Positions 23,278-31,516 are shown, counted from the first letter of the stretch. The stretch is 57,500 bases of DNA from Candidatus Babeliales bacterium (GCA_041660205.1 JBAZWT010000004.1:1-57500); one strand, 5' to 3'. The notes: generated by a model not told the origin, from the letters alone. Numbers and translations: made by a program.

Positions 23278-25755
23278 TTAGCTTGCTTGATTGTATTGTA
23301 AAAATATCCCTGTAGATAAATATAGATAAACTTGGCAATTATATTTAGTTAAATGCACATCGTAGATACTTGCTGGATGCGGAATACCCGTATCAGGACC
23401 GTTATTGATTAATCCAGGAATGGTCATTTCTCCTAAAAAGGTTTTATTTGCTTTATAAAACAATAATGTTAACGCTCCAGGTTTATCTAATGTCAAATGA
23501 TCATTGTTTTCAATTCCTGGTACCATGTAAATACCGCTCCTCCAATCTTCTACGCTCAAATTCTCAAGCGGTGTCGGCAAAACTCCGTCTTTAATAATTG
23601 AACAGTGGGTGTATGGAACAATATTAAGCTCCCGAAAAACATTAATATAAAGTTCTCGAATCGGAAATTCTGTAAATTGTAATGGCAAAAAGACTTGTTG
23701 TTTATCTATTGCTGAGGTTGGTTGAGCAAGTAGAATATGTTTATTGTTGTTAGGGCTAAATTCATACGTCACCTTAAAATGCGTAGTTTTGCCTGGTTGT
23801 AGTCGAATTAATTCGGCAGGCACCGAAGATCCGATCCAATTTTCGACTTGGTTGATAAATGAGATCTGTAAATTTGCTAACTGACTATCCAAATATAAAT
23901 ATTGCGAAGACAATATTTTATTGCTTTTATTTCTCCATGTTAATTGATAAGCTCCAGCCCTTGGTTGATGCAAGGTTGCAAAAATTCCTTCTTTAGTATC
24001 ATCTCTTAAAGCATTGATTACAAAAGAATAAAGCTGATTTAACGGATAGGCATATGTTTGATTAAATCCATTCTTTTCAAAAATATTTTTATTGCCGACT
24101 TTATCAATCTTCGGCGTAAAAATAGCTAAAAAATTAATAAAATAAAAGTTATGTTCATTTACAACAAAATGGCCGTAAGAATCTTGAGCTGTATATAATT
24201 GTGGAATGTCGGAACAACTTTTTAAGTCTGTTTCATAAATTGCATGTGACATCAACCAAAAAGCATTATACAAAGTATAACCAGGCTCATAACGATTATA
24301 TAAATCTATAAAAAATGCATATTTATTATTAACACCAAAACAACCTAACTGTTCAAAGTACTCAAAAGTATTTCCTAATTTTGCTTTTTTGAAAAACTCA
24401 AATTTAGTGGCAACAGAAAGATAGGAAGTTATCATGAGCATCCAAGATGCCTGCATTTCTGGCAGATTGTATAAAAATTGGGGCAAAATGAGCATAGGAA
24501 GTGCGGGCAGGATATTTTTGTCGTTCGTCAATGATTGCATCAAGGTAAATGATGGCTGATATACATTAAGTTGTTGTGGTTGATTAATAGTTTGTTGAGC
24601 TTGTTCAAGTAATTTTTTTTGTGTAGCAGCAACTTGCCATTCAAGAAAAGTAGAAGATGGTTGATATACATCTGTTACGGATGGTTTATTTGCATAAGCC
24701 GATGTATTTTGAGTAATCATCTCATTATTAATTTGCATGGAGAGCAAGTATGGACCAGTCAATTTTGAAATATTGATTGCTTGAACGCGTTGGTTAGGAT
24801 CGCGCTCAGCAGCTGTTGCAGGTGTTGGATTTTGAATTAAAACCAAGTACCAATCTTTTGGGCTTGCTAAATACTGCGGGCTTGTTGGCAGTCCGTTCAT
24901 TTCAAACGTGTCTTTTTCTATTGCTTTTTTATCACGAGGTAGAGTTTTTAAAAATGTTAAAAATTCTACGCCCGACATCATTTTAATGGAAATATTGATC
25001 GGATTTTCAGCTCCTGACTCTGTAATTTCAAATGAAAAGTTTGAAGGTTGTGGAGTAGCTTCCTTTTTTGAGCTGACAGGGCTTTGAAGAGCAGCTGTGT
25101 GCAGATTAACTTCATTGAGTCCATGATTGAGTTGGCCGATTTGCACAGAGGTTTTGCCATCTAAGGAAGTTTGAGAAATTGAAAATTCAGCATTGGTGTT
25201 GTTTTGAATATTGACGATGATCCCAAGGTCGCGATTGTCGCCAGTAAATTCGATCTGTGGAGCATCTTTAGTTTCAACGATCTTGGATATCGATGCTAAA
25301 CGGGTTAAGGCTTGGCGTAGGTGCTGCGTTGCGTAATTTGTATGTACAGTGCCCTGAGGATCATTAAGCAGTTTTGGAAAAGTTTTAGGGTTTAGGTACG
25401 CTAGCATTCGATCAAAAAGTTGCTCTTGAACAATCGCTTTGTAGGCGCTAGCAATCTCTGGACTTGATGCTACAGCTTGAGGTGTGGCTGTTGCTGGAGC
25501 TTTTGATTGTGCCAGGTACCCAGCATACAGGCTGCACCATAAGTTTTCGATTTCTTGTTGCTGCTGTTTCGGCAGAGTTGCTACTGCAGCTTTGAGCTGC
25601 TCTGCGTAGGGCACAGCAGGGTTGTTCAGGCAGGAAGAGGGTTGAGCTGTTTTAGTAGGGGTAGCTTTTGCTTTAGCCTTTGGTTGTGCTGGCAGCATGA
25701 GAGCTGGAGCTGCTGCAAAAAATAACAGCATGGACAGAAAGTTTGTACGTTTCAT
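23278..25755 (-). CDS. B-family large exported protein, copy B2
   Basis: 825 residues from ATG 25755 with AAGG upstream; an in-frame ATG at 25770 is less likely. Same signal peptide as B1. N-terminal ~340 residues nearly match B1, then a unique 50-residue stretch (SAYANKPSVTDVYQPSSTF and QQTINQPQQLNVYQPSF, an internal VYQPS repeat), then a diverged beta-rich C-terminal half with the same end (YLSTGIFLQYNQ). The sharp change from near identity to about 55-60% suggests gene conversion of the 5' halves or selection for variation in the 3' halves. First gene of the B2-A2-B1-A1 array. Confidence 0.88.
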   Translation of the reverse strand: MKRTNFLSMLLFFAAAPALMLPAQPKAKAKATPTKTAQPSSCLNNPAVPYAEQLKAAVATLPKQQQQEIENLWCSLYAGYLAQSKAPATATPQAVASSPEIASAYKAIVQEQLFDRMLAYLNPKTFPKLLNDPQGTVHTNYATQHLRQALTRLASISKIVETKDAPQIEFTGDNRDLGIIVNIQNNTNAEFSISQTSLDGKTSVQIGQLNHGLNEVNLHTAALQSPVSSKKEATPQPSNFSFEITESGAENPINISIKMMSGVEFLTFLKTLPRDKKAIEKDTFEMNGLPTSPQYLASPKDWYLVLIQNPTPATAAERDPNQRVQAINISKLTGPYLLSMQINNEMITQNTSAYANKPSVTDVYQPSSTFLEWQVAATQKKLLEQAQQTINQPQQLNVYQPSFTLMQSLTNDKNILPALPMLILPQFLYNLPEMQASWMLMITSYLSVATKFEFFKKAKLGNTFEYFEQLGCFGVNNKYAFFIDLYNRYEPGYTLYNAFWLMSHAIYETDLKSCSDIPQLYTAQDSYGHFVVNEHNFYFINFLAIFTPKIDKVGNKNIFEKNGFNQTYAYPLNQLYSFVINALRDDTKEGIFATLHQPRAGAYQLTWRNKSNKILSSQYLYLDSQLANLQISFINQVENWIGSSVPAELIRLQPGKTTHFKVTYEFSPNNNKHILLAQPTSAIDKQQVFLPLQFTEFPIRELYINVFRELNIVPYTHCSIIKDGVLPTPLENLSVEDWRSGIYMVPGIENNDHLTLDKPGALTLLFYKANKTFLGEMTIPGLINNGPDTGIPHPASIYDVHLTKYNCQVYLYLSTGIFLQYNQAS

Positions 25756-25782
25756 AGATAAGCCTTTCATAAAACACGAATA

Positions 25783-25836
25783 TCGTCCTCGACTACGATC
25801 GGGGATCCAGCATTAACAGTTTCCTTTTGCGTTTCA
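25783..25836. repeat. REP-like insertion in the B2 leader
   Basis: Compared with the B1 leader, the B2 leader has about 50 extra bases (CGAATATCGTCCTCGACTAC then GATCGGGGATCCAGCATT) between CTTTCATAAAA and GCGTTTCATGATAAAACAT, both of which are shared. The inserted part ends in GGGGATCCAGCATT, the same end as the REP-like repeat at 17670. This is a clean filled-site/empty-site pair. Confidence 0.75.
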
Positions 25837-25951
25837 TGATAAAACATATTTTTTGGTAAATTCAACATTTTTGAAAAAGATGCTTTGGTTCTGCGGATTG
25901 GCAAACTAATGTTTTTTGGTTATGCAAGACAGAATTAGAAATTATTTAATG

Positions 25952-25990
25952 GATTGTCCTAGATAGGCATTTAATCTATCTAGGACAATC
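25952..25990. terminator. Perfect 15-base inverted repeat
   Basis: GATTGTCCTAGATAG, 9-base loop, CTATCTAGGACAATC. It sits between the convergent-side ends of the methyltransferase operon (stop at 26045) and the B2 promoter region. Only a weak T/A tract follows, so it may be a terminator for the minus-strand operon or a protein-binding site. It is among the strongest stems in the window. Confidence 0.6.
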
Positions 25991-26044
25991 TAAAACTTAA
26001 GCAAGAATAATGTTTTTTATTTTTATTAAAAAACAAAAGAAGAT

Positions 26045-26908
26045 TTATTGCAGAATTATAGTATCTGTTTGTTTATCAAATTCACTGATAGATGGGAACA
26101 CACCATTCAATAAGTGAAATGTACTTAATTTAAATGACGGTTTGTTTGACGACTCTTTTATATTTTCAAAGCAAAACATTTTAGCATAGGCATTAGGCGT
26201 ATATTCTTTTTGGTTTAAATGATCAGTCTTACTATCTAACACAATTATTTGGTCAAAGTTATTAGCGGCAGCTCGAGGTGTTTCTGTTATAACTCGACCA
26301 TCAGCTTTATTTAATAAATAATGCTCTATAAGAGGAATGCTTGGTAAATCTTTTACGCGATCATCATTTGCAGGAGGAGTTTCAATGATTATTGTATCTC
26401 CTAGTTGAAAGATAATATCTAATATTTCTTTCCAAGGCTCCATATGATGTACAACATTGAGAGCTAATATAACATCAAAGTGTTCGGCGTTACAAAGATC
26501 TTCTAAGTCTTTTAATGAAAGCTCTTTTTTTAAGTAAATAATACTTGAAACTTGATCGTTTAATTCACAAATAGTACGCAATCTATCTGATACATCAGAC
26601 ATAACACATAAAGCATTATAATCATGCGCAATTCTTAAGCTAAAATATCCGTTGCTTGCTCCAATATCCAAAACTTTAATAGGTCTTTGGTATTTATTAA
26701 TTACTTTGTTAATAGCGTCATAACGAGATTGACAGTCTGGGCCAACTCCTTTGCTAATCATTTCATTGTTTATAATAATATCCTGATAAGGGAAATATCG
26801 TTCTTTTGATAATTGAGATAAGATTTCTTCTTTTTGTTTGTTATCAAAATTTGCTTTTAATGGTGGGACAATTAATGTTAAACATATTGAAAATATTATC
26901 TTTTTCAT
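26045..26908 (-). CDS. SAM-dependent methyltransferase with signal peptide
   Basis: 287 residues from ATG 26908, one base after the radical SAM stop; the longer frame from 26956 overlaps that gene. It begins with a signal peptide (MKKIIFSICLTLIVPPLKA). The class I methyltransferase core has motif I VLDIGASNGYFSLRIA, an acidic strand end (VMSDVSDRLR), and motif IV-like DVILALNVVHHMEPW. The N-terminal SQLSKERYFPYQDIIIN and tail are unassigned. Third gene of a Nudix-radical SAM-methyltransferase operon; it may act on the radical SAM product. An exported SAM-dependent enzyme is unusual, since the periplasm lacks SAM. The substrate is unknown. Confidence 0.88.
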   Translation of the reverse strand: MKKIIFSICLTLIVPPLKANFDNKQKEEILSQLSKERYFPYQDIIINNEMISKGVGPDCQSRYDAINKVINKYQRPIKVLDIGASNGYFSLRIAHDYNALCVMSDVSDRLRTICELNDQVSSIIYLKKELSLKDLEDLCNAEHFDVILALNVVHHMEPWKEILDIIFQLGDTIIIETPPANDDRVKDLPSIPLIEHYLLNKADGRVITETPRAAANNFDQIIVLDSKTDHLNQKEYTPNAYAKMFCFENIKESSNKPSFKLSTFHLLNGVFPSISEFDKQTDTIILQ

Positions 26909-26909
26909 G

Positions 26910-27938
26910 TTAAATGCTTCCGTGTTTGCAGTTTTGGTCAAAATTAAATACTTCATTTACATTTTTTATTACTTTATCAAAATCTTTAACTATATTTCCC
27001 ATAGGTACTTCTAATGGTAATCCATCTGTTCCTTGTGTTACGATGTGGCTTTTGCCGTCTGGAAACACATGGAAATAGCGACCAAATGATCTTTCGTATG
27101 GCTGTGCATCAATAGTAAATAAGGGATTCATTTTTTTTGTTATTTCTATCGTTTCATCAAAATCCTTTCGTGTGATTAATAAGTCACTATTTAAAATATC
27201 TTCTTTACGAGGTCCAACTGGGCTCACTTGATATATTTTCCAGCGCAATGTTTTTGGATCTATGCCGGATTCTAACATTGTTTTTCCTATTAGCGGGACA
27301 GAATCTAAATTTGGCATTGCGGCAACTGTTCTTACGGTAAGCTTTATATTTGGAAAAACATTTTGTACAAATTTAATTGCAGCTAAGACTTTGGAAAAAT
27401 GGAGAATCGTGCCTTTTCTCATAGTTGAGTTGACTTTAATTGTATGGCCATCTAATGGTAAACCAAGATCGTTAATATAGGGCAATACCGAAGGACCTCT
27501 TTTAACGAGTAACAAACCATTACTTGATAATGTTGTGCGTAATTCCAATTCAGTATTAATATATCGCGCTAATTCAGGCAGTTCTTTTTTGAGTAGCGTT
27601 TCCCCGCCTGTAAAAACTATATTCTTAGTGCCTAATTTTTTGAGATTATAGGCTAAATTTTTCCATTCGCTGAGCGTTACATCCTCTTTTGCATCATGTG
27701 CTGGTCCCCAGCACCATTTACAATTTAAATTGCAAATACCATTGATATTAAAGTCGACAGTTTCTGGAGATTTACAATTATTTATTGTTGCTTGTGCGCT
27801 AAATCTTCTAAGCCCTGTTGTAGCGATCAATGCTTGTGATGTTCGATGTGATATTGGGATGGTGTGCATAGCGTTTATGTCTTGCAATACAGCTACGGAT
27901 AATAATGCTGTAGTAACAAACGTGTTAACATTGTTCAT
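26910..27938 (-). CDS. Radical SAM enzyme with N-terminal signal-like peptide
   Basis: 342 residues. The N-terminus (MNNVNTFVTTALLSVAVLQD) looks like a signal peptide with cleavage near INA. A radical SAM domain follows: CNLNCKWCWG gives the CxxxCxxC cluster (about residues 69-76), then IVFTGGETLL (the GGE motif) and TTLSSNGLLL. The segment LRWKIYQVSPVGPRKEDIL and the spacing resemble a family I know from actinobacteria, and loosely viperin. No second Cys cluster (SPASM) is obvious apart from CKHG at the end. Fe-S radical enzymes are oxygen-sensitive and normally cytosolic, so the leader is odd. It lies 3 bases after the Nudix stop and 1 base before the methyltransferase. Confidence 0.88.
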   Translation of the reverse strand: MNNVNTFVTTALLSVAVLQDINAMHTIPISHRTSQALIATTGLRRFSAQATINNCKSPETVDFNINGICNLNCKWCWGPAHDAKEDVTLSEWKNLAYNLKKLGTKNIVFTGGETLLKKELPELARYINTELELRTTLSSNGLLLVKRGPSVLPYINDLGLPLDGHTIKVNSTMRKGTILHFSKVLAAIKFVQNVFPNIKLTVRTVAAMPNLDSVPLIGKTMLESGIDPKTLRWKIYQVSPVGPRKEDILNSDLLITRKDFDETIEITKKMNPLFTIDAQPYERSFGRYFHVFPDGKSHIVTQGTDGLPLEVPMGNIVKDFDKVIKNVNEVFNFDQNCKHGSI

Positions 27939-27941
27939 GTT

Positions 27942-28355
27942 TTACTCATTTTCAAGATATAACGTATTGTTAAAATAATTTTTAAATATTTTTTTATGGG
28001 GCTTAAAAAGATCTTGTGGTAAAGAAGAAAGATCGAAAAATTTCCATTCATAACAAAGATCTGGTTCCATGCATTGTATTTCGCCGAGAAATTTTTGCAG
28101 CAGGAATGACATGTGAACGTAATGTCCTCGCTCATCAATGTTATCTACGATAGAAATTAATTTTAAATTTAATCCTTCAATTCCGAGCTCTTCTTTCAAT
28201 TCTCGTTTTGCGCAATCTAGAATTGATTCACCTACTTCTAGATGACCTCCAGGCAAGCCCCATGTTCCTTCGCCATAACAATTTTTTCTTTTTCCAAGCA
28301 AGGCAGCATTGTTTTGTATTAAAAAAATTTCACAGCCAATTTTGATTGTTTTCAT
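27942..28355 (-). CDS. Nudix hydrolase, first gene of the radical SAM operon
   Basis: 137 residues, no signal peptide. The Nudix box is complete (GHLEVGESILDCAKRE then LKEELGI), preceded by WGLPGG. These enzymes hydrolyse nucleoside diphosphates linked to another group; this one resembles the CTP/dCTP or MutT-like small members. It is followed within 3 bases by the radical SAM gene, so it likely supplies or clears a nucleotide in the same pathway. A stray copy of its last ~45 bases lies at 28509-28552. Confidence 0.88.
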   Translation of the reverse strand: MKTIKIGCEIFLIQNNAALLGKRKNCYGEGTWGLPGGHLEVGESILDCAKRELKEELGIEGLNLKLISIVDNIDERGHYVHMSFLLQKFLGEIQCMEPDLCYEWKFFDLSSLPQDLFKPHKKIFKNYFNNTLYLENE

Positions 28356-28781
28356 TTTTAAATCCTAAACGGTTTTGGGGTTATATATTTATGATATTTG
28401 TTTTACATAATAATATAATAAAAGGCTTATTAATAGATGGTTTGTTCTACGTATTGGTAGGAAGAATAGGTTGAAATGAAGAAGGGCGGAATGAATCAAA
28501 AATTATTTCACTCATTTTCAAGATATAAAGTATTGTTAAGATAATTTTTAAATTAATTTCATTGTTTTTTGCTAGCCGTGATCAGCCCTTTTTTAAGGCA
28601 TGTAATTTGCTTTAGCAAAGAGTTTTTTTCGTTTTTTTATTTATAATTTTGCTCAGCAAACCTAACTTGTTGGTTGAAGTTTGATTACGTTGCTGTACTA
28701 TTAAAAAGACTAAAGACAGAGTGTTTTAAATGAAACAATAAGCAGTAAAAATCTTTCAAGTTTTAGATATTGGAATGAAAA
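28356..28781. other. Intergenic region with duplicated fragments
   Basis: No gene seen. It must hold the promoter of the Nudix operon (minus) and of the 28782 gene (plus). At 28509-28552 there is a copy of the Nudix gene's 3' end (CTCATTTTCAAGATATAA and AATTTTTAAAT). From about 28665 to 28750 it resembles 4080-4160, upstream of another small membrane gene (GAGTGTTTT..A..GAAACAATAAGCAGT). Confidence 0.6.
28509..28552 (-). pseudogene. Copy of the Nudix gene 3' end
   Basis: CACTCATTTTCAAGATATAA followed by a GTATTGTTAAGATAATTTTT stretch matches 27945-27988 with only about three differences. It encodes the reverse of the Nudix C-terminus (NTLYLENE) but nothing upstream of it. Evidence of partial duplication. 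Confidence 0.75.
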
Positions 28782-29282
28782 ATGATAACAAAAATATATG
28801 TAGATTCTTTTAAGATTTATCGACTGTTTATTCCGGCATGGATATTTTTTTTAGCAGTTTTATTTTTTTCGATCTATTTTTATTTACATGCTGTTTTGCA
28901 TGATTTTTCTTTTTTTAAAGCGGTAGGGGTATCGGTCTACTTTTATGTAATGTTTAAATGGGCTGAGGAATTACTGTTTTTCTTTCAAGTAGCTATGCAA
29001 AAAGAGCCAATTATTCAAATACAAGATGATGGTTTGATTTTTAATTATGCTCAGCGGTATACATACATCCCATGGGATCATGTTATTAAAGTTGATTTTA
29101 AGCCATCGCTTACAGGCATTATGATGTTTCTTACTGCTGATGCTGAAGTTAAACATCAATCTCCTTTTGCAAAGCTTGGGCCAAATGTCATAGTAATGCT
29201 TCGGTATATGAACAAACCTCAAGAAGAGGTGTTTGCTTTATTGATGACGCATGAATATAAGTTTTATCAGGATAATGAGTAA
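28782..29282 (+). CDS. Membrane protein with PH-like C-terminal domain
   Basis: 166 residues. Two transmembrane helices near the start (IPAWIFFLAVLFFSIYFYLH and VGVSVYFYVMFKWAEELLFF) are followed by a soluble domain with IIQIQDDGLIFNYAQRYTYI and PWDHVIKVDF. The form 'hydrophobic hairpin, then I.I.DDGL......IPWD.I..V' is typical of bacterial PH-like (STM3941/YcxB-type) membrane proteins of unknown function. No clear Shine-Dalgarno. A fossil of its 5' end lies at 4410-4480. Confidence 0.7.
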   Translation: MITKIYVDSFKIYRLFIPAWIFFLAVLFFSIYFYLHAVLHDFSFFKAVGVSVYFYVMFKWAEELLFFFQVAMQKEPIIQIQDDGLIFNYAQRYTYIPWDHVIKVDFKPSLTGIMMFLTADAEVKHQSPFAKLGPNVIVMLRYMNKPQEEVFALLMTHEYKFYQDNE

Positions 29283-29292
29283 GGGATTTTAC

Positions 29293-29385
29293 ATGTGGTA
29301 TTGGTATGAATTGTACTTTTTAGGGCTGTGTTCAATAGCTCTAATGCATTATATAAAAGTTTATATGTTGGGACAGAAATGTTAA
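29293..29385 (+). CDS. Micro-protein of 30 residues, coupled to the next ORF
   Basis: ATG 29293 with AAGGG 8 bases upstream opens MWYWYELYFLGLCSIALMHY and then IKVYMLGQKC before TAA. It is one hydrophobic helix. The next ORF starts inside its end (ATG 29379, stop 29383-29385), so the two are translationally coupled, or a frameshift has split one ~85-residue membrane protein. Confidence 0.45.
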   Translation: MWYWYELYFLGLCSIALMHYIKVYMLGQKC

Positions 29386-29549
29386 ATCAAGAAATGCACA
29401 CTTGGATTGCAATGGTACTTTCTTTGTTTACGATAAAGGGCATAGAGTATTATCAGAAGTTTCAAAAAAATGAACTTAACTTTCTAGTGTTTGTTGATCT
29501 GGCAGCCTTACTTACAGCACTTGCTATCTGGTTTTACTGGATTTATTAA
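29379..29549 (+). CDS. Small membrane protein
   Basis: 56 residues from ATG 29379 (MLNQEMHTWIAMVLSLFTIK); a GTG at 29328 would give 73 residues. Two hydrophobic segments (WIAMVLSLFTIKGI and LVFVDLAALLTALAIWFYWI) suggest a helical hairpin. It overlaps the end of the 30-codon ORF. No family recognised. It may be the back part of a frameshifted gene. Confidence 0.5.
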   Translation: MLNQEMHTWIAMVLSLFTIKGIEYYQKFQKNELNFLVFVDLAALLTALAIWFYWIY

Positions 29550-29563
29550 TAATTTTAAAAACC

Positions 29564-29606
29564 AAGATATTTTAACTTACGGGAATCGTTTAAAAATGGT
29601 TCCTGT
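29564..29606 (+). repeat. Hairpin repeat, also present at 30280-30330
   Basis: TATTTTAACTTACGGGAATC then GTTTAAAAATGGTTCCTGT is repeated after the next gene with three changes. The GGGAA/TTCCT stem suggests a terminator. The same sequence bounding the 29678 gene on both sides suggests a duplication or mobilised unit. Confidence 0.6.
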
Positions 29607-29677
29607 ACGTTTATTGTACTATTGAAAACACCTTAAAGTCAGCAGGTTTTTATGAACAAATCAGGAAAGATAATAAA

Positions 29678-30253
29678 ATGAATCCAATCAAATTTATGAT
29701 TACAGCTAAACAGTATATTCATGTTATCCCGGAAACCATTAAAAAGGGTGATTGTGCAGTGTGTGCTGAGTGTGATGTTGATTATGTTGATGAAGAAAAA
29801 GGATTGACTATACGATTCGGATCTACAGAAGCAGAAACATTTAACGGTGTTTTTGGATTTGAAGGATTTGATGATTTATTAAACAATAAGCTATTCTTTG
29901 ATAATGATAAACGGAGAGATCCGGGATTTGAATACAATCAATACTGCCAAGATGTAATAAAAAATACTGACGTAATAGATAAGTATTTTTTTGAGAGCAA
30001 CAGTAATAAGGGCAGACAACCCTTTTATACAAGTTGGTTTTATAACGATAAAAGTGGCAATATTATATTTGAAATAAGTCCACTTTATCCATGGTTTAAT
30101 GTAGATGATGCAGCAAGAAAACCAGGATTTATGACATATGAAGACTTTATGAAAAATTACAAAGTAAGTATTCATAAAGTTATTCCAAAAGAAACGCTTA
30201 TGCATTGGGACAAACAAGCAAAATCATATGATCATGTATGCGATGATTTCTAA
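29678..30253 (+). CDS. Cytosolic protein of unknown function
   Basis: 191 residues, no signal peptide. It starts MNPIKFMITAKQYIHVIPET and has a short Cys cluster (GDCAVCAECDVDY), an acidic middle, and SWFYNDKSGNIIFEISPLYPW. The style (short, aromatic, acidic, single-domain) resembles immunity or hypothetical proteins found near polymorphic toxins, but I cannot assign a family. It is bracketed by the repeated hairpin at 29564 and 30280. Confidence 0.75.
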   Translation: MNPIKFMITAKQYIHVIPETIKKGDCAVCAECDVDYVDEEKGLTIRFGSTEAETFNGVFGFEGFDDLLNNKLFFDNDKRRDPGFEYNQYCQDVIKNTDVIDKYFFESNSNKGRQPFYTSWFYNDKSGNIIFEISPLYPWFNVDDAARKPGFMTYEDFMKNYKVSIHKVIPKETLMHWDKQAKSYDHVCDDF

Positions 30254-30279
30254 AGAGAATTTTGAAAAGTGAATTGATC

Positions 30280-30332
30280 AAGCTATTTTAACTTACAGGA
30301 ATCGTTTAAAAAATGGTTCCTGTTTTTTTGTC
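30280..30332 (+). terminator. Terminator after the 29678 gene
   Basis: ACAGGAATC, loop, GGTTCCTGT and a T7 tract, a typical rho-independent terminator. It is the second copy of the hairpin at 29564, here with a complete T tract. Confidence 0.8.
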
Positions 30333-30451
30333 AAAAATATAAAAGCGTAAGTTTTGCAAGAGCTTTAATGGTTAAAAAATGGCTCAGGAGTAGCCTTTTT
30401 ATGATTTTATGATAACCTTTGAGAAGTGTTTTTTTTCTTATTAGGGGTTTT

Positions 30452-30856
30452 ATGAAAAATAAAATAATTAAGTTTTCTTTTGTTCTTTCGATTTTATCGT
30501 GTCAGTTCTTGAGCGCTGGCCAGAACGGGCAATCAAGCGGCTCAGCTGAGTTTGATGCGTCACTGGTGACTGTGCATCTCGTTAATCCTTCTTCTTTTAA
30601 AAGTCTAACTTTTATTAAAGATGTACGATCAAGATTGCAAGTAGCTGTAGATTCTGGAAATTTAGAGATTGGATCAGGAAGGACTGTTGAATTAATGATT
30701 TCTCAGCAAGAAGTTAGTGTGGTTCTTTTAAAGAGTGGAAAACCTGTTTCTTTTATAGACCTAGATCGTTATTTTCCAAAAACAGAAGTAAAGATTGCAC
30801 CTTCGGCTCTACCTCCATCTAACGGTGACGATAAACGTGACTGCGAAAATGAGTAA
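30452..30856 (+). CDS. Small exported protein, paralogue of the next gene
   Basis: 134 residues from ATG 30452 (AGGGG upstream). Signal peptide MKNKIIKFSFVLSILSCQFL with cleavage near LSA. The mature part has SRLQVAVDSGNLEIGSGRTV and ELMISQQEVSVVLLKSGKPV, a small beta-rich unit. The same pattern (ALIEAVQSGGVKINPGDSVS, LTFDRQDGEVFVTVSSYD) is in the next gene, so the two are tandem paralogues. No family recognised. Confidence 0.8.
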   Translation: MKNKIIKFSFVLSILSCQFLSAGQNGQSSGSAEFDASLVTVHLVNPSSFKSLTFIKDVRSRLQVAVDSGNLEIGSGRTVELMISQQEVSVVLLKSGKPVSFIDLDRYFPKTEVKIAPSALPPSNGDDKRDCENE

Positions 30857-30939
30857 CCGTTTAGTATACATAGTTTGCCTGTAGCCATTTAGATTAACGG
30901 CTATTTATTTAAAGATATTTTTTTATTATGAGGAGTGTT

Positions 30940-31455
30940 ATGAAAAATAAAATAATTTTCATGTCTTTTATTCTTTCAGCTATATTTTGTCAATTTTTGA
31001 GCGCATCAGAAATTGGGCAATTGAGCAATGGGCGACATGATGTAGATGTTCCTGTATTTCATGATCAGCTAGCTCCGGAGGGAGGGCAAATTCAGGAAGA
31101 ACATGTACAAGCAGAAGATAATGATGCTGAAGTTGCTCAATCAGCATTGCAAGAAACTGTACGGCCTGAGAGAGTAGATGTTTTTTCGGCTCCTGTATTT
31201 TATTACCGTTCAGTCTTTGAAAATAATTCTGAGGGTAGACCATTGACGCCTGCAGAAGATAATGATGCTGAAGTTGCGCGAGAAGCTTTGATCGAAGCTG
31301 TGCAGTCTGGAGGTGTAAAAATTAATCCTGGCGACAGCGTAAGCTTAACGTTTGATAGACAAGATGGTGAGGTTTTTGTGACTGTTTCAAGTTATGATAT
31401 AAATGGTGCTTTTGTCGAGACTGTGTGTGATAGAATTTCTGACGGTAGAAATTAA
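30940..31455 (+). CDS. Small exported protein with internal repeat
   Basis: 171 residues from ATG 30940 (GAGGAG upstream). Signal peptide MKNKIIFMSFILSAIFCQFL is a close copy of that in the previous gene. The mature part has a repeated AEDNDAEVA.xALxE motif (about residues 65 and 107). The last 60 residues match the C-terminal unit of the 30452 protein. It is acidic. A bidirectional terminator follows. Function unknown. Confidence 0.8.
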   Translation: MKNKIIFMSFILSAIFCQFLSASEIGQLSNGRHDVDVPVFHDQLAPEGGQIQEEHVQAEDNDAEVAQSALQETVRPERVDVFSAPVFYYRSVFENNSEGRPLTPAEDNDAEVAREALIEAVQSGGVKINPGDSVSLTFDRQDGEVFVTVSSYDINGAFVETVCDRISDGRN

Positions 31456-31476
31456 TTAAAATAAATTACTTAAAAA

Positions 31477-31516
31477 ATAAAAGGGACAGCTTTAAAACTG
31501 TCCCCTTTTCTTTTTT
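31477..31516. terminator. Bidirectional terminator
   Basis: AAAAGGGACAG, loop CTTTAAAA, CTGTCCCCTTTT, with A and T tracts on either side. It serves the exported gene (plus) and thioredoxin (minus), which converge here. Confidence 0.9.
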
